A DNA stretch of 64,000 nucleotides, taken from contig NZ_VIRW01000017.1 in the NCBI RefSeq assembly GCF_009760905.1, forward strand, positions 1 to 64,000. The letters run 5' to 3'. Every line of letters starts with the position of its first letter. Position 1 is the first letter of the stretch. Below are positions 55,318-64,000 of the stretch, piece after piece. This DNA comes from Chitinibacter sp. GC72 (lineage in GTDB: Bacteria; Pseudomonadota; Gammaproteobacteria; Burkholderiales; Chitinibacteraceae). Made by a program: the position numbers and the translations under genes. Below the pieces are notes generated by a model. It saw only the letters and a list, made by a program, of their open reading frames with translations, was not told the origin of the DNA and made no database searches.

Positions 55318-55815
55318 ATGAACGAAAAATTATCAGCTTTGATGGACAATGAGCTGCCTGCCGAGCAGTGGCCTGAAGTGCTTGATGCCTTAAAGCGCGA
55401 GCCATTGCTGCAGCAGCAATGGAATGACTGGCATGTTAGCCGCGACGCCTTGCAGGGGCAAACTGGCTGCTCGGCCGATTTTATGCGCAAATTCTCAGCC
55501 CGCTTGGCGACCGAGCCTGTCGTGATTGCGCCGCAGCGCAAGCAGGCTTTTGGCGCCAAACGCTGGCTAGTGCCGATGACGGCGGCAGCTTCGGTCGCTT
55601 TTGTGGGGCTGGCTGTCTGGCAATTTAATTTTGTACCAGCCAGCTCAACGCAGCCTCAGCAGCTCGCTGCGGTAATCACCCCGGCTGCACAGCATAAGCA
55701 GGTGGATGCTGCGGAAGTGAGGGCTTATCTGGCGGCGCATCGTGATGGAGTGGCCAATCCGATGGGTGCAGATCACCTGGCACGGGTTTCGTTTGAAGTG
55801 GGAGAGCAGCGCTAG
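55318..55815 (+). CDS. rseA: Anti-sigma factor RseA (MucA)
   Basis: 165 residues. N-terminal cytoplasmic anti-sigma domain (MNEKLSALMDNELPAEQWPEVLDALKRE), one membrane helix at about residues 84-104 (PMTAAASVAFVGLAVWQF), and a short periplasmic tail ending HRDGVANPMGADHLARVSF. It holds RpoE inactive until cleaved by regulated proteolysis. The rseB start follows its stop directly. Confidence 0.92.
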   Translation: MNEKLSALMDNELPAEQWPEVLDALKREPLLQQQWNDWHVSRDALQGQTGCSADFMRKFSARLATEPVVIAPQRKQAFGAKRWLVPMTAAASVAFVGLAVWQFNFVPASSTQPQQLAAVITPAAQHKQVDAAEVRAYLAAHRDGVANPMGADHLARVSFEVGEQR

Positions 55816-56793
55816 ATGTTGAAGGGATGTTCCGCCTCGTATTGGATGAGTGCCTGCGCGGCACTATTGCTGGCACTGCCCGCCAGCCATGCCGCTGAAA
55901 TGCTCGACAAGGATGATGCTGGCAGATTGCTGGAGCGCACTGCGGCAGTGGCAAAAACAGCAACTTACGCGGGTACTTATGTTTACCAGTATGGCGAGGA
56001 AATATCGAGCTACCGCATGATTCATGTGCTCGATGGCAGCAATGACGCCGAACGACGTGAAACACTGGATGGCCCGCCGCGTGAATACTACCGGCATGGC
56101 AATCAGGTCAGCATCTATCCAGCCGATCCGCAGCAAAAAGCCCTTGATCGCCGTTACACCGCCAAGCTATTTCCCCGGCAATTGCCCGATCCGGCCAGTA
56201 AACTGCTCAGCGCCTACGGTGTAGTCAGACTAGGCCACGAGCGCGTTGCCGGACGCGATGCGACGGTGTACCAATTGCAGCCGCTTGACCAATACCGCTA
56301 CCCGCACCGCTTCTGGGTTGATGAAGCGTCCAGTCTGCTGCTGAAGTGGGTTGTTATGGGTATGCGTAAGGAGGCAACGCAAATATTTGCCTTCACGAAT
56401 ATACAGCTGGGGGGTAATGTAGATCGCAAATTACTTAAACCCACACGTCAGTTGCAGGCCGTAGAGATTGAAGCGGGTAACGGCCTAACCCAGATGCCGC
56501 AAGAGGCGAATTGGGACATCAAAGTCTTGCCAGCTGGTTTCAAGCTACTCAAACAAACCAGCAAAACGCTGCCGGGCAAACACCGCTCGGTGATCCATCA
56601 CCTCTACAGTGATGGGGCGGCTACTGTGTCGGTGTTTATTGAGCCATTCCATCAGCGCCTGCCGCTGGGGCTGGCTCATCAAGGGGCGATGCATATGTAT
56701 GTGCGCCAGAGTGGCACTCATCTGGTCATGGCGCTGGGCGAGGTGCCGGGCGTAACGGTTGAAGCGTTCGCCAATGCGTATAATGCGCGCTGA
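55816..56793 (+). CDS. rseB: Sigma-E factor regulatory protein RseB (MucB)
   Basis: 325 residues. Signal peptide to about residue 25 (ACAALLLALPASHAA). Periplasmic LolA-like N-terminal domain (TYAGTYVYQYGEEISSYRMIH, LDGPPREYYRHGNQVSIY) and a C-terminal RseB domain (NWDIKVLPAGFKLLKQTSK). It guards RseA from protease cleavage and senses mislocalised lipoproteins or LPS. Start ATG directly abuts the rseA stop. Confidence 0.94.
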   Translation: MLKGCSASYWMSACAALLLALPASHAAEMLDKDDAGRLLERTAAVAKTATYAGTYVYQYGEEISSYRMIHVLDGSNDAERRETLDGPPREYYRHGNQVSIYPADPQQKALDRRYTAKLFPRQLPDPASKLLSAYGVVRLGHERVAGRDATVYQLQPLDQYRYPHRFWVDEASSLLLKWVVMGMRKEATQIFAFTNIQLGGNVDRKLLKPTRQLQAVEIEAGNGLTQMPQEANWDIKVLPAGFKLLKQTSKTLPGKHRSVIHHLYSDGAATVSVFIEPFHQRLPLGLAHQGAMHMYVRQSGTHLVMALGEVPGVTVEAFANAYNAR

Positions 56794-56816
56794 TTAATGA
56801 CCGTAAATGATTTCTC

Positions 56817-57281
56817 ATGATTGAAACGCAAGCCCAAGTGATACGTACCGAAGGCGCACATGCTTGGATCCGGATCCGTCCGCATAGCCCGTGCGGCAAT
56901 TGCGATCCTGAAACCGGTTGCAAATCGGTTGCGATCACCCGCATGTTCGGGCAGGCGCAGGACAGCTACCGTGTCAGTAACCCGATTGCGGCACAAAACA
57001 ATGACCTGGTCATGGTTGCTATCGCCGAAGACGCTTTGCTTAAAACAGCGCTGTGGGCTTATGGCCTGCCGATGTTGCTGCTGTTATTGGGGGCGAGCAT
57101 GGCCAGCTACTGCTACCAGCACGATGAATTGGCGACCTTGCTCGGTGCCGGGCTGGGATTTTTTATCGGCTTTCTGGTTTTGCGACATCTGCCCGCCGGT
57201 CATGTCGCTGAGCCCACCATTATTGCCAAAGTGCAAACTGGACAGGTTGTTAATACCTGTGAACTAAAACGTACTCATTGA
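56817..57281 (+). CDS. rseC: RseC family protein
   Basis: 154 residues. N-terminal Cys-rich motif CGNCDPETGCKSVAI (residues 23-40), then two membrane helices (LWAYGLPMLLLLLGASMASY and LGAGLGFFIGFLVLRHL). RseC/MucC proteins modulate sigma-E signalling and, in some bacteria, Fe-S redox control of SoxR. Confidence 0.92.
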   Translation: MIETQAQVIRTEGAHAWIRIRPHSPCGNCDPETGCKSVAITRMFGQAQDSYRVSNPIAAQNNDLVMVAIAEDALLKTALWAYGLPMLLLLLGASMASYCYQHDELATLLGAGLGFFIGFLVLRHLPAGHVAEPTIIAKVQTGQVVNTCELKRTH

Positions 57282-57297
57282 CCCAGAGGAAGGGACT

Positions 57298-58701
57298 ATG
57301 CTGAATCGATTTTTGCTCACGACCATTTTGTTAGGTAGCACAGTGGCTGCAAGCGCCACTTCGGCCGCATTGCCTGATTTCACCACCGTGGTTGAAAAAG
57401 AAGGCAAAGCCGTCGTCAATATTTCAACGACGGCGTCGGTGCGCGACGATGATGCGGCTGCGCCAGGTATGGACGCCGATACGCTAGAATTGCTACGCCG
57501 CTTTGGTTTTCCCATGCCACCTGGCGCACGCGGCGGCCAGCCACGGCAGCATCAGGCTCAGTCGCTAGGCTCCGGATTCATCATCGACAGCAATGGCTAT
57601 ATTCTGACCAATGCGCACGTGGTCGCCAAAGCGGATGAAATTACCGTCAAAATGGTCGACAAACGCACGTTCAAAGCCAAGGTGGTCGGCTCTGACGCGC
57701 GCACCGATGTGGCCTTGCTGAAAGTCGACGCCAGCAATCTGCCCAAGGTCGCCCTAGGAGATGTCAATAAGCTCAAGCAGGGCGAGTGGGTGCTGGCGAT
57801 TGGTCAACCTTTTGGTCTGGATAATACGGTTACCGCCGGTATTGTTTCTGCCAAGGGCCGCAGCCTGCCTGATGAGAATTTTGTCCCCTTCATTCAGACT
57901 GACGTGGCCATTAATCCCGGCAACTCCGGTGGCCCGCTGTTTAATATGAATGGCGAGGTCGTCGGCATTAACTCGCAAATTTATAGCCGTTCGGGTGGCT
58001 ATATGGGTTTATCGTTTTCGATACCGATTGATGTTGCCATGAAAGTGGCGGATGAGCTTAAATCAAGCGGTAAAGTGACACGTGGTCGGATTGGTGTTTC
58101 GATTCAGGATGTTAGTGAAGATCTGGCGAAAAGCTTTGGTCTGAATAAAGCCGGTGGGGCGCTGTTAAGTTCGGTAGAAAAAGAGGGGCCGGCCGATAAA
58201 GCTGGACTGAAGGCGGGCGACATCCTGCTGAAGTTTAACGGTCAAAGTATTGCCAATTCGGGTGAACTGCCTCGCGTAGTGAGTGCTGCCAAGCCAGGCA
58301 GCAAGGCGACAGTACAAGTCTGGCGTGATAAAGCGGCGCGCGAGTTTCAGCTTGCCGTGGGTCAGCTGGAAGAGAGCGACAAAAATACCGAAGGCCGTGA
58401 GTACAAAGGCAGCAGTGATGATGCCGGCAAATTCGGTCTGGTGGTGCAGGAGTTGAATGCCCGCCAGCTCAAACAACTGGGGATTGCGTTCGGTTTGCTG
58501 GTGCGTGATGCAGTTGCAGCAGCGGCCAAGGCCGGTTTGCAGGCTGGCGATGTGATTGTTGGTCTGGGCGGGCAGGATTTGACCAGCATGGCTCAGCTTA
58601 GAAAAGCGTTAAACGATCTGAAGGCAGGCGAGTCATTGCCATTGCGTGTGTTACGTAACGGCAATCCAGCTTTTGTCGTGTTAAAGGCGCCCACTAAATG
58701 A
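57298..58701 (+). CDS. mucD: Periplasmic serine protease of the Do family (DegP/MucD)
   Basis: 467 residues. Signal peptide to about residue 20, then a trypsin-like domain with the catalytic triad His (LTNAHVV near 105), Asp (RTDVALLK near 137) and Ser (NPGNSGGPLFN near 211), followed by two PDZ domains (about 250-345 and 375-465). It degrades misfolded envelope proteins and closes the sigma-E operon, as in Pseudomonas algU-mucABCD. Confidence 0.96.
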   Translation: MLNRFLLTTILLGSTVAASATSAALPDFTTVVEKEGKAVVNISTTASVRDDDAAAPGMDADTLELLRRFGFPMPPGARGGQPRQHQAQSLGSGFIIDSNGYILTNAHVVAKADEITVKMVDKRTFKAKVVGSDARTDVALLKVDASNLPKVALGDVNKLKQGEWVLAIGQPFGLDNTVTAGIVSAKGRSLPDENFVPFIQTDVAINPGNSGGPLFNMNGEVVGINSQIYSRSGGYMGLSFSIPIDVAMKVADELKSSGKVTRGRIGVSIQDVSEDLAKSFGLNKAGGALLSSVEKEGPADKAGLKAGDILLKFNGQSIANSGELPRVVSAAKPGSKATVQVWRDKAAREFQLAVGQLEESDKNTEGREYKGSSDDAGKFGLVVQELNARQLKQLGIAFGLLVRDAVAAAAKAGLQAGDVIVGLGGQDLTSMAQLRKALNDLKAGESLPLRVLRNGNPAFVVLKAPTK

Positions 58702-58940
58702 TGCAATTGAAGTTGTATGGTCGTGAGTATTGCAGTTTGTGCGTGGTGATGCGCGAGCAATTGCTGGCGCAAGCTGCCGGCCGGTTTGAGCTGGAGTGGA
58801 TTGATATTGAAGATATTGACGCGCTGGAAGCCTTGTATGGCGAGCTGGTGCCGGTGTTGACCGATGCTGGCGGCAAGGAAATCTGTCACTACCATCTGGA
58901 TCTTGCAGCATTGGATGCTAGGCTGGCCGATTTAGGCTAA
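58698..58940 (+). CDS. Glutaredoxin-like protein (DUF836)
   Basis: About 80 residues. Thioredoxin fold with the redox pair in LYGREYCSLCVVMREQL (CxxC) and VPVLTDAGGKEICHYHLD (cis-Pro region). Overlaps the mucD stop by four bases, so translation is coupled. Probably a thiol-disulfide protein linked to envelope stress or to its position only. Confidence 0.85.
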   Translation: MMQLKLYGREYCSLCVVMREQLLAQAAGRFELEWIDIEDIDALEALYGELVPVLTDAGGKEICHYHLDLAALDARLADLG

Positions 58941-58962
58941 AATCGCGGATTAACGCAATTCT

Positions 58963-58990
58963 CGGGCACGCGTGGCGTGCCCCTTTTTTA
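58963..58990 (+). terminator. Rho-independent terminator ending the sigma-E cluster
   Basis: GGGCACGC gtg GCGTGCCC followed by CTTTTTT, 22 bp past the glutaredoxin-like gene and before lepA. Confidence 0.9.
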
Positions 58991-59025
58991 TCTTGAGTTG
59001 CTCTTGACAAGACTTGGCTGGACAC

Positions 59026-60819
59026 ATGGATCATATTCGTAATTTCTCAATTATTGCCCACATCGACCACGGTAAAAGTACGCTGGCGGATCGGTTTATC
59101 CAGTTTTGTGGCGGCTTGGAAATGCGTGAAATGAGCGAGCAGGTGCTCGACTCGATGGATATTGAAAAAGAACGCGGCATCACGATTAAAGCGCAAACGG
59201 CAGCGCTGCAGTACAAAGCGCGCGATGGCAAGACTTACAATCTGAATCTGATCGACACCCCGGGGCACGTTGACTTTAGCTATGAAGTGAGCCGCTCGCT
59301 CGCCGCGTGCGAAGGCGCACTGCTGGTCGTTGATGCCTCGCAAGGTGTAGAAGCACAGACGGTCGCCAATTGCTACACGGCGATCGAACAGGGCGTTGAA
59401 GTTCGCCCTGTGCTCAACAAAATCGACTTGCCAGCAGCCGATCCGGATCGCGTAGCGCAGGAAATCGAAGACATTATCGGGATCGAAGCAGGTGGTGCAG
59501 TGCATGCGTCAGCTAAGTCGGGTATAGGCATAGAAGACATTCTGGAAGAGGTCGTCAACAAGATACCCCCCCCTAAAGGCGATATCGACGCGCCATTGAA
59601 AGCGCTGATTATCGACTCATGGTTTGATAATTATGTTGGCGTGATCATGCTGGTTCGCGTCGTTGACGGTGTTTTGCGCCCAAAAGATAAAATCCTGTTT
59701 ATGTCCTCCAAAGCGCAGCATTTGTGCGAGCAGGTTGGCGTGTTTACACCCAAATCGGTGCAGCGTCCCGAATTGAAAGCGGGCGAAGTAGGTTTTGTGA
59801 TTGCCGGCATTAAAGAGCTGGCCAGCGCCAAAGTCGGTGATACGATCACGACGGTGAAAATACCGGCTGCCGAGCCATTGCCTGGTTTTAAAGACGTCAA
59901 ATCACAGGTTTTTGCTGGCCTCTATCCGGTTGAAAGCCACGATTACGAAAAACTGCGCGATAGCTTGGAAAAGCTGCAACTGAACGATGCTTCACTCAAC
60001 TACGAGCCGGAGGTGTCGAGCGCCCTGGGCTTTGGTTTTCGCTGTGGTTTCTTAGGCCTCTTGCATCTGGAAATCGTGCAGGAACGTCTTGAACGCGAAT
60101 TCGATATGGATTTGATCACGACGGCGCCGACAGTGAAATACGAGCTGGTGTTGCGTGGTGGCGAAACAGTCCAGATTGAAAACCCATCCAAATTGCCTGA
60201 CCCGAGCAAATACGATGAAGTCCGCGAGCCGATTATCACGGCGACGATTCTGGTGCCACAAGACTATGTGGGGCCGGTGATGACGCTGTGTAATCAGAAA
60301 CGCGGTCAGCAAGTGAATATGCAATATCTGGGTCGCCAAGTCATGCTGACTTATGATTTGCCGATGGCCGAAGTCGTGATGGATTTCTTTGATAAATTGA
60401 AATCGGTTTCGCGCGGCTATGCGTCGCTCGATTACGATTTTAAAGAATTCCGCGTTGGCGATCTGGTCAAGCTGGATGTTTTGGTCAACAGCGAACGCGT
60501 TGATGCCTTGAGCTTGATTGTTCACCGCTCAATGAGTCAATATCGCGGTCGCGAACTGGTGGCCAAAATGCGCGAACTGATTCCGCGCCAGATGTTTGAT
60601 ATTGCGGTGCAAGCCGCGATCGGTAGCCAGATTGTTGCGCGCGAAACGGTGAAAGCCGTTCGTAAAGACGTACTGGCAAAATGTTATGGTGGTGACGTGT
60701 CGCGTAAACGCAAACTGCTGGATAAACAGAAAGCCGGTAAAAAACGCATGAAGCAAGTGGGTAATGTCGAGATTCCACAAGAAGCTTTCCTCGCCATCTT
60801 GCAAGTGTCAGACAAATAA
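59026..60819 (+). CDS. lepA: Elongation factor 4 (LepA)
   Basis: 597 residues from ATG at 59026 ([23 protein letters not shown]); an in-frame TTG four codons upstream is possible. Ribosome-associated GTPase acting on stalled or initiating ribosomes. G1 HIDHGKST, G2 GITIKAQT, G3 [22 protein letters not shown]4 NKIDLP. The LepA-specific C-terminal domain ([22 protein letters not shown]) is complete. First gene of lepA-lepB-DUF4845-rnc-era-recO. Confidence 0.97.
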   Translation: MDHIRNFSIIAHIDHGKSTLADRFIQFCGGLEMREMSEQVLDSMDIEKERGITIKAQTAALQYKARDGKTYNLNLIDTPGHVDFSYEVSRSLAACEGALLVVDASQGVEAQTVANCYTAIEQGVEVRPVLNKIDLPAADPDRVAQEIEDIIGIEAGGAVHASAKSGIGIEDILEEVVNKIPPPKGDIDAPLKALIIDSWFDNYVGVIMLVRVVDGVLRPKDKILFMSSKAQHLCEQVGVFTPKSVQRPELKAGEVGFVIAGIKELASAKVGDTITTVKIPAAEPLPGFKDVKSQVFAGLYPVESHDYEKLRDSLEKLQLNDASLNYEPEVSSALGFGFRCGFLGLLHLEIVQERLEREFDMDLITTAPTVKYELVLRGGETVQIENPSKLPDPSKYDEVREPIITATILVPQDYVGPVMTLCNQKRGQQVNMQYLGRQVMLTYDLPMAEVVMDFFDKLKSVSRGYASLDYDFKEFRVGDLVKLDVLVNSERVDALSLIVHRSMSQYRGRELVAKMRELIPRQMFDIAVQAAIGSQIVARETVKAVRKDVLAKCYGGDVSRKRKLLDKQKAGKKRMKQVGNVEIPQEAFLAILQVSDK

Positions 60820-60837
60820 GCACATTAGGGAAACAGC

Positions 60838-61797
60838 ATGAACTGGTTGTTGATTGGCGTTGTGTTACTCATTCTGGGCCCGGTTCTCATTGGCGCAGGT
60901 GCCAAGCATGAACGCAAAGGGACCGAGCCGCCGCAATTGGTTCAATACGGCTATCTGTCTGTCGTTGTCGCGATCTTTATTCTGATGGTGCAGTTTTTGT
61001 CTATCAGTACGGCGATGCTGCTCTTTGTCGTGATCACCGGGATTATCTGGGCGCTTGACAAATTCATGTGGCAAAAGAAACGCGGACAGAATCCAGTGGC
61101 AGACTGGGTTGAGTATGGCCGTGGTTTTTTTCCTGTGATTCTGATTGTCTTTGTTCTGCGCTCTTTTTTGATCGAGCCATTTCAGATACCTTCGTCTTCA
61201 ATGCGCCCGGGCTTGATCGTCGGTGATTTTATTCTGGTCAATAAATTTTCATATGGCTTGCGCTTGCCAGTGAGCAACTCGGTCGTAATACCCGTGGGAG
61301 CACCAAAGCATGGCGATGTCATGGTATTTAACTATCCGGTAAATCCTGCAATCAACTACATTAAACGTGTCGTTGCCTTGCCGGGTGATACAGTCGAATA
61401 CCGCAATAAAAAGCTAAGTGTCAACGGTCAGCCAGTCGACACCCAGCCGGATGGCGAGCACAGCTATATCGAGCAAGGGGTTTATGAAGTTCGCAATCAG
61501 CAGTTTATTGAAACAATGGGCGAACATCAGTTTAAAACGTTGAATATGGCCGATACACCCACTCTTAGTCTTTCCGAAGTGGCAGACTTTCCAGGTCGCG
61601 AAAATTGCCGCTATGATGATACTGGCTTTATCTGCAAAGTACCGGCAAATCAGTATTTTGCAATGGGCGACAATCGCGATCACAGTGCAGATAGCCGCTA
61701 CTGGGGTTTTGTTGATGATCAGTATGTCGTTGGTAAAGCGTTTTTAATCTGGATGAACTTCAAACATCTTGACCGGATTGGTTCGACAATCAAATAA
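60838..61797 (+). CDS. lepB: Signal peptidase I
   Basis: 319 residues. N-terminal membrane segments (residues 2-22, about 35-60 and 95-115), then the periplasmic catalytic domain with nucleophile Ser in IPSSSMRPGLIVGD and general-base Lys in NYIKRVVALPGD. The last box is FAMGDNRDHSADSRYWGFV. Removes signal peptides of exported proteins. Confidence 0.97.
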   Translation: MNWLLIGVVLLILGPVLIGAGAKHERKGTEPPQLVQYGYLSVVVAIFILMVQFLSISTAMLLFVVITGIIWALDKFMWQKKRGQNPVADWVEYGRGFFPVILIVFVLRSFLIEPFQIPSSSMRPGLIVGDFILVNKFSYGLRLPVSNSVVIPVGAPKHGDVMVFNYPVNPAINYIKRVVALPGDTVEYRNKKLSVNGQPVDTQPDGEHSYIEQGVYEVRNQQFIETMGEHQFKTLNMADTPTLSLSEVADFPGRENCRYDDTGFICKVPANQYFAMGDNRDHSADSRYWGFVDDQYVVGKAFLIWMNFKHLDRIGSTIK

Positions 61798-61820
61798 ACA
61801 AACTACTTCAGGGGTAAATA

Positions 61821-62183
61821 ATGAAAAAGCAGGCAGGGTTGTCATTTTTCGGTTTTATCTTCATTGCGATGGCTGTTGCCATGGCTTTGATCACGGCATT
61901 TAAAGTTGTCCCAACCTATATCGAATATTTTAATATCAAGCAGGCTGTCGCCACTGTGGTGAATCAAAATAGTGGGGCAGCGCCAGCAGTAATTCGTAAT
62001 TCATACTCGAAGCATGTTGAAATTAGTGATATAGACTCAGTGAGTCCTCAAGATCTATTGGTTACCCAAGTCGGGGGTACTACGACGGTACGAGCAGACT
62101 ATGAAAAGGTTGTCCCATTGGTAGGTAATGTCAGTCTTTTGTTTCAGTTTGAAGTAGAAAGCAGTACGGGTTCTTCGAACTAA
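61821..62183 (+). CDS. DUF4845 membrane protein
   Basis: 120 residues. One N-terminal membrane helix (GLSFFGFIFIAMAVAMALITAFKVVPTYIEYF) in a pilin-like arrangement and a short periplasmic domain. DUF4845 genes regularly sit between lepB and rnc in beta- and gammaproteobacteria. Function unknown. Confidence 0.9.
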   Translation: MKKQAGLSFFGFIFIAMAVAMALITAFKVVPTYIEYFNIKQAVATVVNQNSGAAPAVIRNSYSKHVEISDIDSVSPQDLLVTQVGGTTTVRADYEKVVPLVGNVSLLFQFEVESSTGSSN

Positions 62184-62216
62184 TTTCAGGCCGTTTTTTT
62201 GAATTAGGAATTTATT

Positions 62217-62927
62217 TTGTCAGTTGTGTTACCTGCCGAGCGCTTGCAAAAAGCGCTCGGTTATATTTTTTCTGAGCCCAAGCTTTTAAAGCAGGCATTA
62301 ACCCATCGCTCTTTTTCATCAACGCACAATGAGCGATTGGAATTTGTCGGTGATGGCATTTTGAATGCACTCGTGGCGCGGCGGCTCTATCAAGTATTTC
62401 CGCAATTTAGCGAGGGTGACTTGTCCCGTTTACGTGCGCATTTTGTTCGCCAAGACTCGCTGGCTGTGATTGCTACCGAATTGCAGCTGGGTGACTATTT
62501 GACCTTGGGTGAAGGTGAGCTAAAAAGCGGTGGGCATCGCCGCCCCAGTATTCTGGCTGATGCGTTGGAAGCGGTCTTAGGCGCCATCTGGCTGGATGGT
62601 GGGTTTGATGAGGCGGCTAAAGTGGTTGAAAAATTGTTTGCCACTAGGATTGCCGAAGTCAATCCGCTGGATGCCATGAAGGATGCCAAGACTTCCTTGC
62701 AGGAATGGCTGCAGGCTCGTAAGCTAGCTCTGCCGCAGTACGAAGTTTTGCGCCAGATTGGAGAATCGCCAGACCAGATTTTTGAAGTTTCGTGCACCTG
62801 TGTTGAACTCAAAGTCGCAACCAAAGCAGAGGGTACAAGCCGCCGCGCCGCTGAACAGGAAGCTGCGGGTCGTTTATTGCATCAATTACGCCTTCAACAC
62901 CCCGGCAAAAAGGTAGTCAGAAAATGA
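62217..62927 (+). CDS. rnc: Ribonuclease III
   Basis: 236 residues. Cleaves double-stranded RNA in rRNA maturation and mRNA control. The catalytic signature is [20 protein letters not shown] near residue 40 and the second acidic site [18 protein letters not shown] near 115. The C-terminal double-stranded-RNA-binding domain spans about 155-225. Start TTG at 62217 with TAGGA ahead. Overlaps era by four bases. Confidence 0.96.
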   Translation: MSVVLPAERLQKALGYIFSEPKLLKQALTHRSFSSTHNERLEFVGDGILNALVARRLYQVFPQFSEGDLSRLRAHFVRQDSLAVIATELQLGDYLTLGEGELKSGGHRRPSILADALEAVLGAIWLDGGFDEAAKVVEKLFATRIAEVNPLDAMKDAKTSLQEWLQARKLALPQYEVLRQIGESPDQIFEVSCTCVELKVATKAEGTSRRAAEQEAAGRLLHQLRLQHPGKKVVRK

Positions 62928-63853
62928 ATGAAGAACTCTTGAATGCACCCAGTGCCGATGGCTATCGCTGTGGTTTTGTTGCGATTGTAGGCCAGCCCAA
63001 TGTTGGCAAATCGACGATGATGAATCATCTGATCGGCCAGAAACTGAGTATTACTTCGCGCAAAGCGCAAACCACGCGTCACCGTATTACTGGTGTTTTA
63101 ACGTCTGAAACCGCGCAGTTCGTTTTTGTCGATACGCCGGGTTTTCAAACCAAATACCGCAATGCGCTTAATCAAGCGATGAATCGCAGTGTCACGACGA
63201 CGCTGGCAGATGTGGATGCGATTTTGTTTGTCGTTGAAGCTGGGCGTTTTGGTCCGGCTGACGAAGCGGTATTGAAGTTGCTACCGCGTGATCGGCCAGT
63301 GATTCTGGTGATTAATAAAGTTGATTTGCTCGATAATGTCGGCACGATGCTGCCGTTTATTGAGAAAGTATCAGGCCAATTCAACTTTGCCGCGATTGTG
63401 CCAATTTCAGCGCAAAAATCGCAAAAACTTGACGTATTGCTTGAAGCCGTTGAGCCGTTGCTGCCAGAGTCAGTCCCCTTGTTTGCGCCAGATCATTTGA
63501 CTGATCGCAATGAGCGTTTCTTGGCTTCCGAAATCATTCGCGAGAAAATATTCCGCATGATGGGCGAAGAGTTGCCGTATGTGATGGCCGTTGAAATCGA
63601 AAAATTCGAAGAAGAAACAATGGCCAATGGCAAGGAGTTACGTCGCATTTACGCCGCGATTCTGGTTGAACGCGAAAACCAGAAAGCTATTTTGATCGGT
63701 AAAAAAGGCGAGAAATTGAAAAAAATCGCGACTGATGCCCGGCTGGACATGGAAACCATGTTTGATGCCAAAGTGTTTCTTGAGGTTTTTGTCAAAGTGA
63801 AAAGCGGCTGGGCGGATGATACACGTCTGATCCGCCAGTTTGGCTACGAATAA
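62924..63853 (+). CDS. era: GTPase Era
   Basis: 309 residues. Small-subunit ribosome assembly GTPase that binds the 16S rRNA 3' end. G1 [10 protein letters not shown]3 DTPGF, G4 NKVD, then the KH domain ([33 protein letters not shown]). Start overlaps the rnc stop, the usual coupled arrangement. Confidence 0.97.
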   Translation: MNEELLNAPSADGYRCGFVAIVGQPNVGKSTMMNHLIGQKLSITSRKAQTTRHRITGVLTSETAQFVFVDTPGFQTKYRNALNQAMNRSVTTTLADVDAILFVVEAGRFGPADEAVLKLLPRDRPVILVINKVDLLDNVGTMLPFIEKVSGQFNFAAIVPISAQKSQKLDVLLEAVEPLLPESVPLFAPDHLTDRNERFLASEIIREKIFRMMGEELPYVMAVEIEKFEEETMANGKELRRIYAAILVERENQKAILIGKKGEKLKKIATDARLDMETMFDAKVFLEVFVKVKSGWADDTRLIRQFGYE

Positions 63854-63865
63854 TCAGGGGTCTGC

Positions 63866-64000
63866 ATGGCCAAAGGCGGGGCAAAAGATCGGGGTGCAAA
63901 AAATCGGATCAACGATCATCCGGCCTTTGTGCTGCACCAGTATGCTTACCGTGAAACCAGTCGCTTGCTGGATGTATTTACCCGGGATTACGGTCGGCAA
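63866..64000 (+). CDS. recO: DNA repair protein RecO, N-terminal part (runs off window)
   Basis: The first 45 codons are visible. MAKGGAKDRGAKNRINDHPA is a basic leader, then FVLHQYAYRETSRLLDVFTRD, the standard RecO OB-fold start. Its position directly after era is the conserved rnc-era-recO order. Confidence 0.92.
   Translation, partial: MAKGGAKDRGAKNRINDHPAFVLHQYAYRETSRLLDVFTRDYGRQ

Noticed and set aside
56358-56406. A 49-bp stretch in rseB beginning GGGTAT and ending ATACAG with partly paired arms
   Set aside because: The right end lacks ATACCC, and the encoded residues align with the normal RseB sequence without any length change, so it is probably chance.
62217-62927. RNase III signature ERLEFVGDG instead of the more common ERLEFLGDS
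   Set aside because: The catalytic acidic residues are kept and the replaced Ser position tolerates small residues, so this is ordinary variation.

Overview
The window looks like a chromosomal segment of a betaproteobacterium. Gene content and protein style (rnr, nadB, rpoE-rseABC-mucD, lepA-lepB-rnc-era-recO, class Ia nrdA/nrdB with NrdR boxes, two tandem tRNA-Leu genes) suggest Neisseriales, probably near Chitinibacter, Deefgea or Iodobacter. That placement is my inference from recognition, not a database result. No rRNA, CRISPR array, prophage or replication origin was seen.

Layout. 1-240: tail of an IS630-type transposase cut by the window edge, then an unknown membrane protein. 1.1-6.4 kb: hrpA and a membrane PAS protein with no output domain. 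6.6-7.3 kb: seven alternating tRNA-Val/tRNA-Asp genes built from 218-bp tandem units. 7.5-14.1 kb: a small protein, a PilZ protein, an ArnD-like protein lacking its metal-binding histidines, a DHH phosphoesterase, an SPFH/NfeD pair, serS and a lipoprotein. 14.1-22.5 kb: repeats, an orphan AAA+ ATPase, nrdB, a lipoprotein, adenine deaminase, more repeats, and nrdA. 22.8-25.5 kb: a metallopeptidase, family 4 uracil-DNA glycosylase, rimI and tsaB with overlapping ends. 25.6-33.1 kb: a solute-binding protein, then a YejA/YejB/YejE peptide importer interrupted by three unrelated genes and lacking its ATPase. 33.3-37.8 kb: mutY, an AsmA-like protein, a thioesterase and an LEA-type lipoprotein.

38.2-42.2 kb holds a DeoR/GlpR-type regulator followed by tpiA, fbp and fba, a compact triose-phosphate to fructose-6-phosphate route. 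GlpR-like operators lie before tpiA, and the block is flanked by roughly 230-bp direct repeats. 42.5-46.0 kb: a GlxA-type regulator, an EamA exporter, a zinc-ribbon protein, an isochorismatase-like hydrolase and a DUF2799 lipoprotein. 46.0-48.3 kb is a decayed island next to tRNA-Leu: an IS5-type remnant, a truncated hsdM, a complete-looking MntA/HepT toxin-antitoxin pair, and a short region with five ATACCAACAAT sites resembling integrase arm sites. 48.6-64.0 kb is core: rnr, an unknown protein, SIMPL, ygfX, nadB, rpoE-rseA-rseB-rseC-mucD, a glutaredoxin-like protein, lepA-lepB-DUF4845-rnc-era and the start of recO.

The most distinctive unexplained signal is repetitive DNA. There is a family of imperfect palindromes of exactly 49 bp with GGGTAT...ATACCC ends (six copies, one forming the C-terminal tail of fbp), and a modular family of 100-240 bp stem-loop repeats that fills almost every long intergenic gap.
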